64,000 nt of DNA from the NCBI RefSeq assembly GCF_001553935.1, contig NZ_CP014232.1, forward strand, positions 1,240,001-1,304,000, written 5' to 3'. Position 1 is the first letter of the stretch; each line of letters opens with the position of its first letter. This document shows, one piece after another, positions 26,339 through 34,485 of the stretch. The DNA is from Actinomyces oris (GTDB lineage Bacteria > Actinomycetota > Actinomycetes > Actinomycetales > Actinomycetaceae). The translations under genes were made by a program, and so were the position numbers. Under the pieces are notes generated by a model. That model saw only the letters and a list, made by a program, of their open reading frames with translations, searched no databases and was not told the origin of the DNA.

Positions 26339-27043
26339 TCACACCAGATTGTGCTGCAGGGCGTACACGGCTGCTCCCACCCGGTCTTGGACTCCGAGCT
26401 TGGCGATAATGGCGGATACGTGAGTCTTGACCGTGGCCTCACTGACTCTCAATCGAGTGGCAATCTGCTTGTTGGTCTTGGCGTCCACGACAAGTGTCAG
26501 CACCTCCCGTTCTCGTTCTGAGAGGGTGACCCCGTGGGGGAGGGGGGAAGGGGGCTGCTGCGCGTGAGTCGGAACCGGGATGGACTCCGAGGGGCGGGAG
26601 GAGCCGCTTGCCCACAGTCTGGCCTGGTCGCTGATGATGGCCGATGATGTTGGTGACAGGACGAGATTGCCTGCGACCGCCTGGTGGATGGCGCCGGCCA
26701 AGGATGAGGCACCATCCTCCTTGGCAACGAATCCGCGTACCCCCAGTGCCATGGCTTCGTCAACGATGGAGTCGGCTGTAAAAGTCGTCAGGATGAGGAT
26801 CGCAATATCTGGTTTCTCCTCGAGAAGTGCTTGAGCCAGTGCGAGGCCATCCATCTTGGGCATCTGGACGTCCACGAGAACGGCTTGGACCCTGCTCTCG
26901 ACCTCCGAGGAGTGGAAGAGGTCGAGCGCCTCCTGGCCGTCCTTGGCTGTCCAGGCAACGACGATGTCGTCGTTCCTGGAGAGAAGATCCGTCAGCGTCT
27001 GACGAACCAGGGCATCGTCGTCCGCAATACCAATACTGATCAT
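26339..27043 (-). CDS. NarL/LuxR-family response regulator
   Basis: A 234-residue two-component response regulator. Receiver domain: acidic pocket ADDD (7-10), phosphoacceptor Asp58 in VLVDVQMPKMDG, Thr in LILTTFT, and Lys in VAKED. After a Pro/Ser linker comes a LuxR-type helix-turn-helix: LSEREREVLTLVVDAKTNKQ followed by IATRLRVSEATVKTHVSAI. Its ATG overlaps the stop of the kinase gene (ATGA), so the pair is coupled. It faces away from the methyltransferase, exporter and lasso genes but is the nearest regulator to them, which makes it a candidate controller. Confidence 0.92.
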   Translation of the reverse strand: MISIGIADDDALVRQTLTDLLSRNDDIVVAWTAKDGQEALDLFHSSEVESRVQAVLVDVQMPKMDGLALAQALLEEKPDIAILILTTFTADSIVDEAMALGVRGFVAKEDGASSLAGAIHQAVAGNLVLSPTSSAIISDQARLWASGSSRPSESIPVPTHAQQPPSPLPHGVTLSEREREVLTLVVDAKTNKQIATRLRVSEATVKTHVSAIIAKLGVQDRVGAAVYALQHNLV

Positions 27044-28230
27044 GACTCATCCTCGATGACTCGGGTGGGTGGCTGTGAGAGAGGGATGGAGGCGGATGTC
27101 AGCCAGGTGCCGTTGTCCATCAACGTATCCAGTGAGCCGCCGACGGTTGAGAGCCTCTCCTTCATACCAAGAATCCCCATCCCGGAGGAAGGAAACCTGT
27201 GATGCGAAGAGAGGACCCCATTGGTCACAACCAGGCGAGCCTTGTGAGCGTCTTGACTCAGGGTGATGGTGACCGGTTGATCGTGATCCGCATGTCTCAG
27301 AACATTGGAGCACATCTCCCGAAGCACCCGGGAGAGGATGGCAGCTTGAAGGCGAGTGTAGTGCCCGTCTCCCCTGCACTGGTAGGTCACGGAGTAGCCG
27401 GACGCGGAGAGGTCGTCGGCGACGGCGCGCACGGACTCCTCAAGATCCAGTACGACGGTTCCCAATCCGGCGGCGGTGTGTTCATGATCGGTGTGCTCGT
27501 CCTCGTTGCTTCTTAGGGCTCGCAGCACGAGGCGCAGCTCGTGAAGTGCGTCGGCCGCGGTGGACTCGATCGCGGCGAACTCCTGCTGAGCGGCGACGGG
27601 ATAGGAGGGATCTGCAGCCGCGCGTTGCGCCCGCAAGGCGGTCTGGGACATCGAGTAGGCGACGAGATCATGCATTTCCCGTGCAATTTCGGAGCGGATG
27701 GACTTCAGCTTCTCTGTGGCGGTTGATACTTCTTCTCTTAACGATGCCTCCGTGTGACGCAGTATAGATCCGGGAAGAAGGGTGCAGGCTGCGAGGAACA
27801 AATAAGAAACTGCATCCGGAAGGGGGCCTGTTGGTATGATGAGCGCCGCTGGGACGACTAACGCGAGAGTGAGTGCCACCCGCAGGGGAAGAAATGTCGC
27901 CAAGAAGAAAAAAAAGGCGGCGTTGGTGATGGTCATGTCGCTGGCGGGAACGTGTGGAACCTGAAGAAGCACGATCCATAGGGTCAGATAACCGAGAGAA
28001 CCCCATATGGGGAATATGGGGATCAGGAATAGAGCAACAACTGTTAAGAGAAGAAAAAAGAGGCGCTCTGGGGTAGGTGATGTGACAAGGGTGAGCATGA
28101 GTGTCATGTTGATGACACCAACCATAGTGCCAATGGCGGCATATCGCCGCTGAGTTCGAGTGGCGCTCCGTAGATGCGTGCCCGGCCACCAGTGGGAGTG
28201 GGTTCTGATGGCATCTAGGAAGTTACTCAC
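27040..28230 (-). CDS. NarL-partner sensor histidine kinase (HisKA_3)
   Basis: A 396-residue membrane kinase: about six N-terminal membrane segments (residues 34-160) with almost no extracellular loop, the HisKA_3 phosphorylation site His187 in IAREMHDLVAYSMSQ, a degenerate dimer helix, then an HATPase with EMCSNVLRHADHDQ (N box) and SSGMGILGMKERL (G box). Such intramembrane-sensing kinases often detect cell-envelope stress or peptides. The GTG at 28230 lies 6 nt after TATTAA in a strong promoter. The codons and base composition are visibly more AT-rich than those of the neighbours. Confidence 0.9.
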   Translation of the reverse strand: MSNFLDAIRTHSHWWPGTHLRSATRTQRRYAAIGTMVGVINMTLMLTLVTSPTPERLFFLLLTVVALFLIPIFPIWGSLGYLTLWIVLLQVPHVPASDMTITNAAFFFFLATFLPLRVALTLALVVPAALIIPTGPLPDAVSYLFLAACTLLPGSILRHTEASLREEVSTATEKLKSIRSEIAREMHDLVAYSMSQTALRAQRAAADPSYPVAAQQEFAAIESTAADALHELRLVLRALRSNEDEHTDHEHTAAGLGTVVLDLEESVRAVADDLSASGYSVTYQCRGDGHYTRLQAAILSRVLREMCSNVLRHADHDQPVTITLSQDAHKARLVVTNGVLSSHHRFPSSGMGILGMKERLSTVGGSLDTLMDNGTWLTSASIPLSQPPTRVIEDES

Positions 28231-28236
28231 CACACT

Positions 28237-28266
28237 TTAATACCGGATAAATTATTGGTATGTCAA
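28237..28266 (-). promoter_or_regulatory. Sigma-70 type promoter of the sensor kinase operon
   Basis: On the minus strand TTGACA (28261-28266) is followed by 18 nt and TATTAA (28237-28242), then 6 nt to the GTG start. Near-consensus -35 and -10 boxes are rare in the rest of the window. The start-codon distance implies a leaderless mRNA. The rest of the gap, 28267-28498, shows nothing else. Confidence 0.7.
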
Positions 28267-28498
28267 GTGCTATTTATGAACGTGAATTCGGGGGGATACC
28301 GGTTGTCGTGCGTTGCTGGTGGTAGGCGCTGGGGTGGGGTGGGTGAGGGTGGTACCTGACCAGCCTGCGGTGCCACTCTCCAAACCCCGCAAGCTGTCAG
28401 CACTCCCGACGAGGAACTGGGCTGCCGGTGGTCAGACAAGATCGGTTGCCTCACCCACTATGAAGGCGTGGGGTCAGGGGTGCTCGCGCCCGGGTGTG

Positions 28499-29254
28499 TC
28501 ACCGTCGATTGACGGCGCCGAGGGTGACGCTGATGTGGTGGGGCAGGACCGGGTCTGGGGTGGATCGTTGGGTGGCCAGGAAGAGGCCGGCTCCCTTGAG
28601 GTCGTTGACGAGGTCCTCGGGCGCGACGAGGTGGTGCTCGGAGACGTGCTCCTGGTCGCGGCAGCGCAGGATGGTGCGTCGCCGGCGACCCACCTGGTCG
28701 ATCTCCTCGGTGAGGTACGTATCTGGCTGGAGCTGGATGGTGCTGGTTTCAGCCGCCTCTGGGAGTACGTGATCGATGGAGGTGATGAGGGTTCCGCCGA
28801 TCGCCATGTGGGCGGCCATGCATCGTATGGCCGCTCGTCGCTGCTCAGGATTCAACAGACTGATGGATGCCATGGGGAGGCAGACCGCCTTGAACAACTC
28901 CTTGATGTCGAAGGAGACCATGTCCGCCTGCCGGAGCTTGATCCGGTCTGCAGCTCCCGACTGGATGGCCCGCCGTTCTTTCAGTCGATCGGCGAGGAGG
29001 TTGAGCACGTCGATGCTGATGTCTGTGGCGAGCACGTGGTGTCCCGCGGCTGCGATGGGCACAGTGGTGCGTCCTGAGCCGCACGCGAGCTCGAGGACTC
29101 GCAAACCGGCCAGTGCCGGATCGGGCAGGGTGTCGAGAAAGCTGAGGATCGAGGTGATCTCGGTGTTGTCCCGGCGTGCGAGCTCCCAGCGTCGGTGAGC
29201 GTCGTCGTCGGCGTAAAGGCTGGGCGTATGGTTCGCTGCTCGTTCGTGAAGCAC
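28499..29254 (-). CDS. Class I SAM-dependent methyltransferase
   Basis: A 251-residue Rossmann-fold methyltransferase. Motif I is VLELACGSGRTTVPIAAAGH, then the acidic ribose-binding ATDISIDVLN, motif II/III region RLKERR...KLRQADMVSFD, and the methyltransferase-11/25 pattern FKAVCLPMASISLLNPEQRR. A GGAGG site precedes the GTG start by 9 nt. Nothing in the sequence shows its substrate. Its place beside an exporter and a lasso-peptide cluster allows a role in tailoring or self-protection, but a stand-alone metabolic role is equally possible. Confidence 0.85.
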   Translation of the reverse strand: MLHERAANHTPSLYADDDAHRRWELARRDNTEITSILSFLDTLPDPALAGLRVLELACGSGRTTVPIAAAGHHVLATDISIDVLNLLADRLKERRAIQSGAADRIKLRQADMVSFDIKELFKAVCLPMASISLLNPEQRRAAIRCMAAHMAIGGTLITSIDHVLPEAAETSTIQLQPDTYLTEEIDQVGRRRRTILRCRDQEHVSEHHLVAPEDLVNDLKGAGLFLATQRSTPDPVLPHHISVTLGAVNRR

Positions 29255-29260
29255 GGGCTA

Positions 29261-29335
29261 TCACCTCCGGAACTCTGTGGTGGTCATCAGTGGCTCCTTC
29301 CCGTTGGAGGAGCGGAGTTCTTTCGATCTCACCAT
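29261..29335 (-). CDS. Possible leader ORF before the methyltransferase
   Basis: A 24-codon frame, MVRSKELRSSNGKEPLMTTT ending EFRR, ends 6 nt before the methyltransferase start; an internal ATG (29287) has a better ribosome site, GGAAGGAG, giving only MTTTEFRR. Its stop overlaps the methyltransferase ribosome site. It could be a translational-coupling leader; no similarity was recognised. The rest of 29255-29711 has no supported gene; TAAGGT near 29627 may be a -10 for the exporter genes. Confidence 0.25.
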   Translation of the reverse strand: MVRSKELRSSNGKEPLMTTTEFRR

Positions 29336-29711
29336 TCAACGATGGTGAGCTCTCTTGGGCATCGGTCGATCGGATGGGTCGACCGGCGGACGCGCCGAGG
29401 GGGCTGTGGGGGAACCCTGGTCGGGTAGTACGCGAGTCCGATCCGTTCATCGCAACAGATCGAGCATGCTGTGGGGCCTCGAGGTCTTGAGGCCGCCTCG
29501 ATAGATGATTCGTCGCCTCGCCCTTTGAGGTGTTCTCGAAGGCCAGGAACTCTCATGCCGACGGGTGGGGGTTTTCTCCGTCCATCGGGTACCCCACATG
29601 GGCGATCCGCGCCGTTCCTGGCCCTGCCTAAGGTTTACGGGACAAACACGGAGCAGAAGAGGGCTGCCTTCGCCCGCACCTCCTCTTCTTCACGCGAGAA
29701 AGGAGCGCCTC

Positions 29712-30665
29712 ATGATCGAGGCACGTGGATTAACGAAGCGCTACGGCGACAAGGTTGCTGTAGACAACATCTCTTTCACCGTCGAGCCGGGCACCGTTAC
29801 CGGCTTCCTGGGCCCCAACGGCGCAGGCAAGTCCACCACCATGCGCATGATCATGGGCCTGGACAAGCCGACGACCGGCACCGTGACCGTGGCCGGCAAG
29901 AAGTACAAGGACCTCAACGCCCCGCTGTGCACCGTCGGTGCCCTGCTGGACGCCAAGGGCCTGCACGGATCGCAAACGGCCCGCACCCACCTGACGCAGC
30001 TGGCTGTGTCCAACGGCATCCCCGTCAACCGGGTTGACAAGGTCCTGGACATGACCGGACTCACCTCGGTGGCCAAGAAGCGGGTCAAGGGGTTCAGCCT
30101 CGGGATGGGGCAGCGTCTGGGCATCGCCGCCGCCCTCCTGGGAGACCCTGACATCCTCATCTTCGATGAGCCCGTCAACGGTCTGGACCCCGAAGGCGTC
30201 ATCTGGGTTCGCCAGATCTGCCGCTCCCTGGCGGCCGAGGGACGCATCGTCTTCATCTCCTCCCACCTCATGGGCGAGATGGCCCAAACAGCCGATCGCC
30301 TCATCGTCATCGGCCGCGGCCGCATCCTCAGCACCGGTCCCGTGACCGACGTCATCGCCTCGGCCACCTGCGACACCGTGCGCGTCGCCTCCCCCCAGGC
30401 AACCGACCTCGCCGACCTCCTGGCCTCCCAGAGGATCGCCGTCGAGACCCCGGAGCGTGGCGTGCTCACCCTGACCGCCGCCCCTGCCGCTCGCATCGGC
30501 GAGCTCGCCGCCGCCCACGGCATCGTCCTGCATGAGCTGACCACCATCAAGGCCAGCCTCGAGGACGCCTACCTCGAGCTCACCGGCGGCAACACCGAGT
30601 ACAACACCAGCATCCCCAGGGGCCAGGCTGACCAGCCGGTCGCCCAGCAGCACGCGTTGCGTTGA
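29712..30665 (+). CDS. ABC transporter ATPase
   Basis: A 317-residue ATPase of the DrrA/CcmA-like exporter class: Walker A GPNGAGKSTTM, Q-loop region at TVGALLDAKGLHG (no Gln), signature FSLGMGQRLGIAAALLGDPD, Walker B ILIFDEP, D-loop NGLDPEG and H-loop FISSHL. The C-terminal domain (about residues 215-317) is the extra region of drug and lantibiotic exporters. ATG preceded by AAAGGAG. It forms an operon with the permease 31 nt downstream and probably exports or excludes a hydrophobic molecule; direct link to the lasso peptide is unproven. Confidence 0.9.
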   Translation: MIEARGLTKRYGDKVAVDNISFTVEPGTVTGFLGPNGAGKSTTMRMIMGLDKPTTGTVTVAGKKYKDLNAPLCTVGALLDAKGLHGSQTARTHLTQLAVSNGIPVNRVDKVLDMTGLTSVAKKRVKGFSLGMGQRLGIAAALLGDPDILIFDEPVNGLDPEGVIWVRQICRSLAAEGRIVFISSHLMGEMAQTADRLIVIGRGRILSTGPVTDVIASATCDTVRVASPQATDLADLLASQRIAVETPERGVLTLTAAPAARIGELAAAHGIVLHELTTIKASLEDAYLELTGGNTEYNTSIPRGQADQPVAQQHALR

Positions 30666-30696
30666 GCCTGACCCCGCAGACCTCAAGGAGAACCCC

Positions 30697-31533
30697 ATGA
30701 CCGCGATCACCGCATCCGGCACGAAGCTACGTGCCCCCCGCATCAACGGCCACCAAACCTTCGGCCGCGCTCTGCGCTCCGAGTGGATCAAGATCCGCTC
30801 TCTGCGCTCCACCTGGGTTACCTCTGCCGTCGCCATGGGCGTCATGGTCCTCTTCGGGGCGGCCACCGCCATCGGCTACCACGACATCCCGGAGCAGGTG
30901 GATCAGGCCAAGTACCAGATCACGTCCGCCGCGCCCTTCGGCTATATCATCGTCGCCGTCCTCGGCGCACTCCAAGTCACTGGGGAGTACGCCTCCGGTC
31001 AGATCCGCTCCAGCCTCACTGCGACCCCCCACCGGGGTCGACTCCTCATGGCCAAGGCCGCGGTCGTCGCAGTCTTCGCCTTCTTCCTGGGACTACTGTC
31101 AACCATGGCGACGTGGGCCGTCACCGTCCCCTTCCTCAAGGATGACGCCGGGAGTATCACCGACAGCGAGTACCTGGGTTTCTTCTGGGGCTCCGGACTC
31201 GCCTTCGCCGCCATCGCGCTGATGGGTCTTGCCTACGGCTTCCTCCTGCGCTCCACGGCCGGCGCCATCACGACCGTCGTCGTGGTGCTCTTCGTCATCA
31301 TGGTGCCGTTGCAGATGATGGCCTCGCAGTGGGAGTGGGCCAAAGAGCTCGCGGGTCTGCTCCCGACCTCCGCCGACGCCGCCATCACGGATCCCTTCGC
31401 CGTGGCGAACACCTGGGGCGTTGAGGATACGGCGACCTTCCTCTCCCAGGCGCAGACGGCTCTGATATTCCTCGCCTGGACTGTGCTTCCTCTGCCCATC
31501 GCGGCGGCAATCTTCCTCACGCGAGACGCCTAA
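30697..31533 (+). CDS. ABC-2 type permease partner
   Basis: A 278-residue permease with six membrane segments. The opening GRALRSEWIKIRSLRSTWVT is the typical cytoplasmic start of ABC-2 permeases (E-W-x-K-x-R-S-x-R-S-T), followed by VTGEYASGQIRSSLTATPHR, the conserved loop of the family. Ribosome site AAGGAG (spacing 7). Partner of the preceding ATPase. Confidence 0.88.
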   Translation: MTAITASGTKLRAPRINGHQTFGRALRSEWIKIRSLRSTWVTSAVAMGVMVLFGAATAIGYHDIPEQVDQAKYQITSAAPFGYIIVAVLGALQVTGEYASGQIRSSLTATPHRGRLLMAKAAVVAVFAFFLGLLSTMATWAVTVPFLKDDAGSITDSEYLGFFWGSGLAFAAIALMGLAYGFLLRSTAGAITTVVVVLFVIMVPLQMMASQWEWAKELAGLLPTSADAAITDPFAVANTWGVEDTATFLSQAQTALIFLAWTVLPLPIAAAIFLTRDA

Positions 31534-31576
31534 GGGGCGCACGCCTCGGGAGGATACGCCTCAGGGGCGCATAGGC

Positions 31577-31612
31577 CGGGGCGCCGACATCCTGCGGGGT
31601 GTTGGCGCCCCG
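31577..31612 (+). terminator. Hairpin terminator after the exporter pair
   Basis: Stem CGGGGCGCCGACA / TGTTGGCGCCCCG (13 bp with one G-T pair), loop of 10 nt, 44 nt after the permease stop. It separates the exporter operon from the lasso operon. Between 31534 and 31933 the only other items are the palindromic repeat and the lasso promoter. Confidence 0.65.
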
Positions 31613-31659
31613 TCGCGTCTGCAGCCATACGCAGTGCTCGTTCGGGTGCTGGAGGCGCA

Positions 31660-31726
31660 ACACTTCGACCGAATCTTCATAAACGACCCGGAGTCGCGTT
31701 GTTTATGAAGATTCGGTCGAAGTGTG
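31660..31726. repeat. Dispersed palindromic repeat, family C copy 3
   Basis: The most symmetrical copy: CACTTCGACCGAATCTTCAT, AAACGAC, a core CCGGAGTCGCG, then TTGTTT and ATGAAGATTCGGTCGAAGTG. Copies 1 and 2 are at 8886 and 16777. It lies between the exporter terminator and the lasso operon promoter. Confidence 0.85.
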
Positions 31727-31876
31727 TGGTGGGTGGATGGTGGTGTCGAGCTGCGGGAGATAGCCGAATCCGTCATTTCCCAAGTGGTGCTCCCGCTCGT
31801 TGGACGAATGGGTGACCAGATATCAATCGACCGGATAACCCGAATGGCGGATTACATGGCTGTCCGGAACCGGCAG

Positions 31877-31882
31877 TATTAA
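31877..31882 (+). promoter_or_regulatory. Probable -10 box of the lasso operon
   Basis: TATTAA, the same hexamer used by the sensor-kinase promoter, 51 nt before the cyclase ATG. No good -35 is present (best is TTACAT at 31852-31857, spacing 19), which fits an activator-dependent promoter. CCGGAT and its complement TCCGG lie just upstream (31830-31870). Confidence 0.4.
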
Positions 31883-31933
31883 GTCATCGACAACGACACA
31901 CCAACGAGATCAGTGAGGAAGGAGGCGAGCGCC

Positions 31934-33841
31934 ATGACGATCACCGCCCCGGAGATGACGGAATCGGATCACGCGGATAACCCGACGATCACCGTCCGGT
32001 CCGTCGATCAACAAGATAATTCCATCATCCTGCCTCAGGCATTCGCCATCGCAGTACCGGACACGGTCGAGGCTGACAACGTCATCAGCATCGCCGCCCC
32101 GCAGGCGACGATGATCGCCAGGCACGCCTCGGGCAGGCCTTGGCTCATGGTGCGCATGCCGCAGGCGTACGTCACGGCCTCAACAGCTCCCGGCACCAGT
32201 ATCGTGGTAGTAGGAACGTGCTCCGCCTCAGTCGAGGATCTCAACAGAATCGCGCGACGCGGTGCCTCGCTCTCGGAAACAGCCGCCGAGGTCATGCGGT
32301 TCGACGGGAGCTTCACCGTCTACGCGCTGCGGGATGCGACGATCCTCGCCTGCGGGCCGGCGATGCAGACGCATCGCGTCTTCCACGCCCGCATCTTCGG
32401 CACCACCATCGTCTCGGATCGCGCCGATACTCTCGCGGCCCTGGGGAGGCTCCCGCTGGACACGGCAGCCGTGACTCGCTCCCTCCTGGGCAGCCAGCCC
32501 AACTTCGACGACGCCCAGCAGCCCATGTGGAAGGGCATCACCCCGGTGTACGGCGGTCACTGTCTCACCGTGGACGCCAGCGCCTCGACTTCGACCCATG
32601 CCTGGTGGCGGCGGCCGAGTCCGCGGTTGAGCCGCTCCGAGGGCGCGGCATTACTTCGAGAAAGGCTCCAGGCGGCAGTAGCCGTGCGCTCCCAGCAGCA
32701 TCGCGAGCTGGCATGCGATCTTTCTGGAGGACTCGACTCCACGCCGGTGTGCTACTACGCCTCCACCGCACCTCAGGGGGTCACGGCTCTCACGTTTTAC
32801 AGCGATGATCCTGGCGGCCGTGAGGACCTCCGCTGGGCTGAGATCGCCGCTCAGGCGATGCCTCGAGTCAGGCATGAAGCACTCTGGCTGGGCGATGCGC
32901 CGTCGTTCTACGAGGGAATCGGCGAGATGGACATTCCCGTCGATGAGCCCACCCAGGTGCCACTCACCGCCCCCCGTATCCTCTACGCGCTCGACCGCGA
33001 TCGCGACCAGGGCGTCACCATGCACCTTCATGGCGCCGGCGGTGACCATCTCTTCCGCGGTGTCCCTGCATGGGACCACAGCATTGCCCGGCGCCACCCC
33101 ATTCTCGGCTGGAACCGGGCCCGGGCGGAGGCCGCCGCGATGAAGCAGAGCAGCCTCACGGCGCTCCGGCGCCTCATCGACCGGCGATCGTACTCGCGCT
33201 GGTTGAAGGACATGGCGTACGAATCGGTGCGTCCCTCTGCGGAGACCTTCTCCCTCAGAGCAAGCGACTGGTACATACCGCCCCGCATCCCTGCCTGGAT
33301 CGCCCAGGAGGCGCGAGAGGAACTCATCGCCTCCATGGTCGCCTCGGCCGAGCATGCCAAGCCGCTCTCCCCTGAACGTGGTGAGCATTTCGATCTGGCG
33401 AGCATCATCGACGCCTCGAGAGTGACTCGAGGAATGTCTCAGGTCGGCCTCCACCAAGGTATTGGGTATGAGTCGCCACTCATGGATGACCATGTCGTCG
33501 AGGCAGTTCTCAGTGTCGCCTACACAGATCGGGACAGCCCCATCGAGTGGAAGCCCCTCATGAAAGCAGCGATGCGCGGGATTCTCCCCGACGAATACCT
33601 GCTCCGAACCACCAAGGTGGGGGGGTCGCCACAGGCCGTTCGTGGATACGCACAGAACTTCTCGACAGTGAAGGATCTGCTGGACGAGTCCAGCCTCATG
33701 GATCTTGGGATTATTGACCGTCACGCCCTGGAGGAGTCGATTCGACCGTCGGAAACCAGTATGCCACCCACTCTGATTTCCCAGCTCATCAACACCGCTC
33801 TTTTCCTCAGGAACTCGCCCTCGGTGACGACTGCTTCCTGA
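31934..33841 (+). CDS. Lasso peptide cyclase (asparagine-synthetase-like, protein C)
   Basis: A 635-residue homologue of asparagine synthetase B. The PP-loop that adenylates the side-chain carboxylate is LACDLSGGLDSTP (SGGLDS at 264-269); a later GAGGDHLFRG is the second ATP-site motif typical of lasso cyclases. The N-terminal glutaminase-like domain lacks the catalytic Cys2, as expected for enzymes that use an internal amine and not ammonia. In lasso clusters this protein activates the Asp/Glu side chain at core position 7-9 and joins it to the core N-terminus. Start ATG at 31934 has an AAGGAGG site with 8-nt spacing. It heads an apparent operon to 39559. Length (about 600) is normal for actinobacterial cyclases. 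Confidence 0.92.
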   Translation: MTITAPEMTESDHADNPTITVRSVDQQDNSIILPQAFAIAVPDTVEADNVISIAAPQATMIARHASGRPWLMVRMPQAYVTASTAPGTSIVVVGTCSASVEDLNRIARRGASLSETAAEVMRFDGSFTVYALRDATILACGPAMQTHRVFHARIFGTTIVSDRADTLAALGRLPLDTAAVTRSLLGSQPNFDDAQQPMWKGITPVYGGHCLTVDASASTSTHAWWRRPSPRLSRSEGAALLRERLQAAVAVRSQQHRELACDLSGGLDSTPVCYYASTAPQGVTALTFYSDDPGGREDLRWAEIAAQAMPRVRHEALWLGDAPSFYEGIGEMDIPVDEPTQVPLTAPRILYALDRDRDQGVTMHLHGAGGDHLFRGVPAWDHSIARRHPILGWNRARAEAAAMKQSSLTALRRLIDRRSYSRWLKDMAYESVRPSAETFSLRASDWYIPPRIPAWIAQEAREELIASMVASAEHAKPLSPERGEHFDLASIIDASRVTRGMSQVGLHQGIGYESPLMDDHVVEAVLSVAYTDRDSPIEWKPLMKAAMRGILPDEYLLRTTKVGGSPQAVRGYAQNFSTVKDLLDESSLMDLGIIDRHALEESIRPSETSMPPTLISQLINTALFLRNSPSVTTAS

Positions 33842-33872
33842 TCCCCCACGTCAACTGACCAAAGGAAGACAC

Positions 33873-34121
33873 ATGGCAAACAAGAAAGCCGCCCCTCTGC
33901 GGGTGCAGACCGATTACGGCGAGGTGGCGCTGGCCCCGAAGAGTGGGAAGTACTGGCACCTTAATTCCACAGCGGCACAGATACTCGATGAGCTCCAGAC
34001 CGGGGGCGACGCCAGGAGCGCTACGGATGCTCTTGTGGCCACATACGGGATCAGTGCCGAGCAGGCCTCACGTGATGTCGCTTCGACCATCGCATCACTT
34101 CACCGTGAGGGTATCGTCTGA
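33873..34121 (+). CDS. Lasso peptide recognition protein B1 (PqqD-like RRE)
   Basis: An 82-residue stand-alone RiPP recognition element. The PqqD fold is seen in LRVQTDYGEVALAPKSGKYW, then HLNSTAAQILDELQTGG (the typical L-N-x-T-A-x-x-I/L-x-x-L), and a C-terminal helix with QASRDVASTIASLHREGIV. B1 proteins bind the conserved leader positions Tyr, Pro and Leu/Ile and deliver the precursor to B2. Ribosome site AAAGGAAG. In this cluster B1 is separate from B2, as is usual for actinobacteria. Its stop codon overlaps an ATG (TGATG) of a short frame. Confidence 0.9.
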   Translation: MANKKAAPLRVQTDYGEVALAPKSGKYWHLNSTAAQILDELQTGGDARSATDALVATYGISAEQASRDVASTIASLHREGIV

Positions 34122-34225
34122 TGATCCTCCTCCCAGTCCACCCGGTGAGTCACCGGGTCAGGGATGGCCCCGCCACCCCGCCTCCGTTCAAGGCCCGCTC
34201 CGAACTGCGGGGCCAGCGGCCCTGA
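34121..34225 (+). CDS. Short TGATG-coupled ORF after B1, possible remnant
   Basis: A 34-codon frame starting MILLPVHPVSHRVRDGPATP and ending SELRGQRP. Its ATG shares one base with the B1 stop, the arrangement used for translational coupling, and it occupies the place where B2 usually follows B1. It contains a hairpin (ACCCGGT/ACCGGGT, 34140-34158) and has no recognised domain. It may be a decayed start of an older B2 copy or simply non-coding sequence. Confidence 0.3.
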   Translation: MILLPVHPVSHRVRDGPATPPPFKARSELRGQRP

Positions 34226-34299
34226 ACCGTCCCAGCTGACCACGACGTCACTCCACTGATCGGATGACAGAAGAAAGAACTCGAAAGGAGGTGAGCACT

Positions 34300-34428
34300 G
34301 TGCGCAACTACATTGCACCCGAGATTCACGAGCTCGGTGGATTCGCCAAGGAGACCGGCTTCGGCATCGGCGGCGCCCAGGAGGGCTGGTGGATCATCGC
34401 AGACATCTACGGTCCGAACCCGTTCTGA
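34300..34428 (+). CDS. Lasso peptide precursor A1
   Basis: A 42-residue precursor missed by length-limited gene calling. The GTG at 34300 has a perfect AAAGGAGG site 8 nt upstream; an in-frame ATG at 34264 would add 12 residues without a ribosome site. The leader has the canonical recognition pattern YIAPEIHELGGFAKETG: Tyr4, Pro7, Ile9, Gly13 and Thr19, with spacing identical to the YxxPxLxxxGxxxxxT rule. With Thr at -2 the core begins at Phe21: ring FGIGGAQE (Phe1 to Glu8), tail GWWIIADIYGPNPF. If cleavage is directly after Thr, the ring would be Gly1 to Glu9. Two adjacent Trp and bulky Ile, Tyr and Phe residues in the tail could act as steric plugs. Confidence 0.88.
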   Translation: MRNYIAPEIHELGGFAKETGFGIGGAQEGWWIIADIYGPNPF

Positions 34429-34485
34429 TCACATTCAGAAACAATCACAGCACAGATCACCAACACAAGAAAGGAGGTCATGACA

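Noticed and set aside
28267..28498. A third lasso precursor or small peptide gene upstream of the kinase
   Set aside because: A short frame from an ATG at 28276 has no ribosome site, no leader motif and ends without a plausible core.
29712..31533. Assigning this exporter directly as the lasso D transporter
   Set aside because: It has its own terminator and lies outside the lasso operon, which contains two other exporters; the link is unproven.
31934..33841. Ordinary asparagine synthetase
   Set aside because: Catalytic Cys2 is missing and the neighbours are B1, B2 and lasso precursors.
34264..34299. Upstream ATG for precursor A1
   Set aside because: It would add 12 residues without a ribosome site; the GTG at 34300 has an AAAGGAGG site at the same 8-nt spacing as A2.
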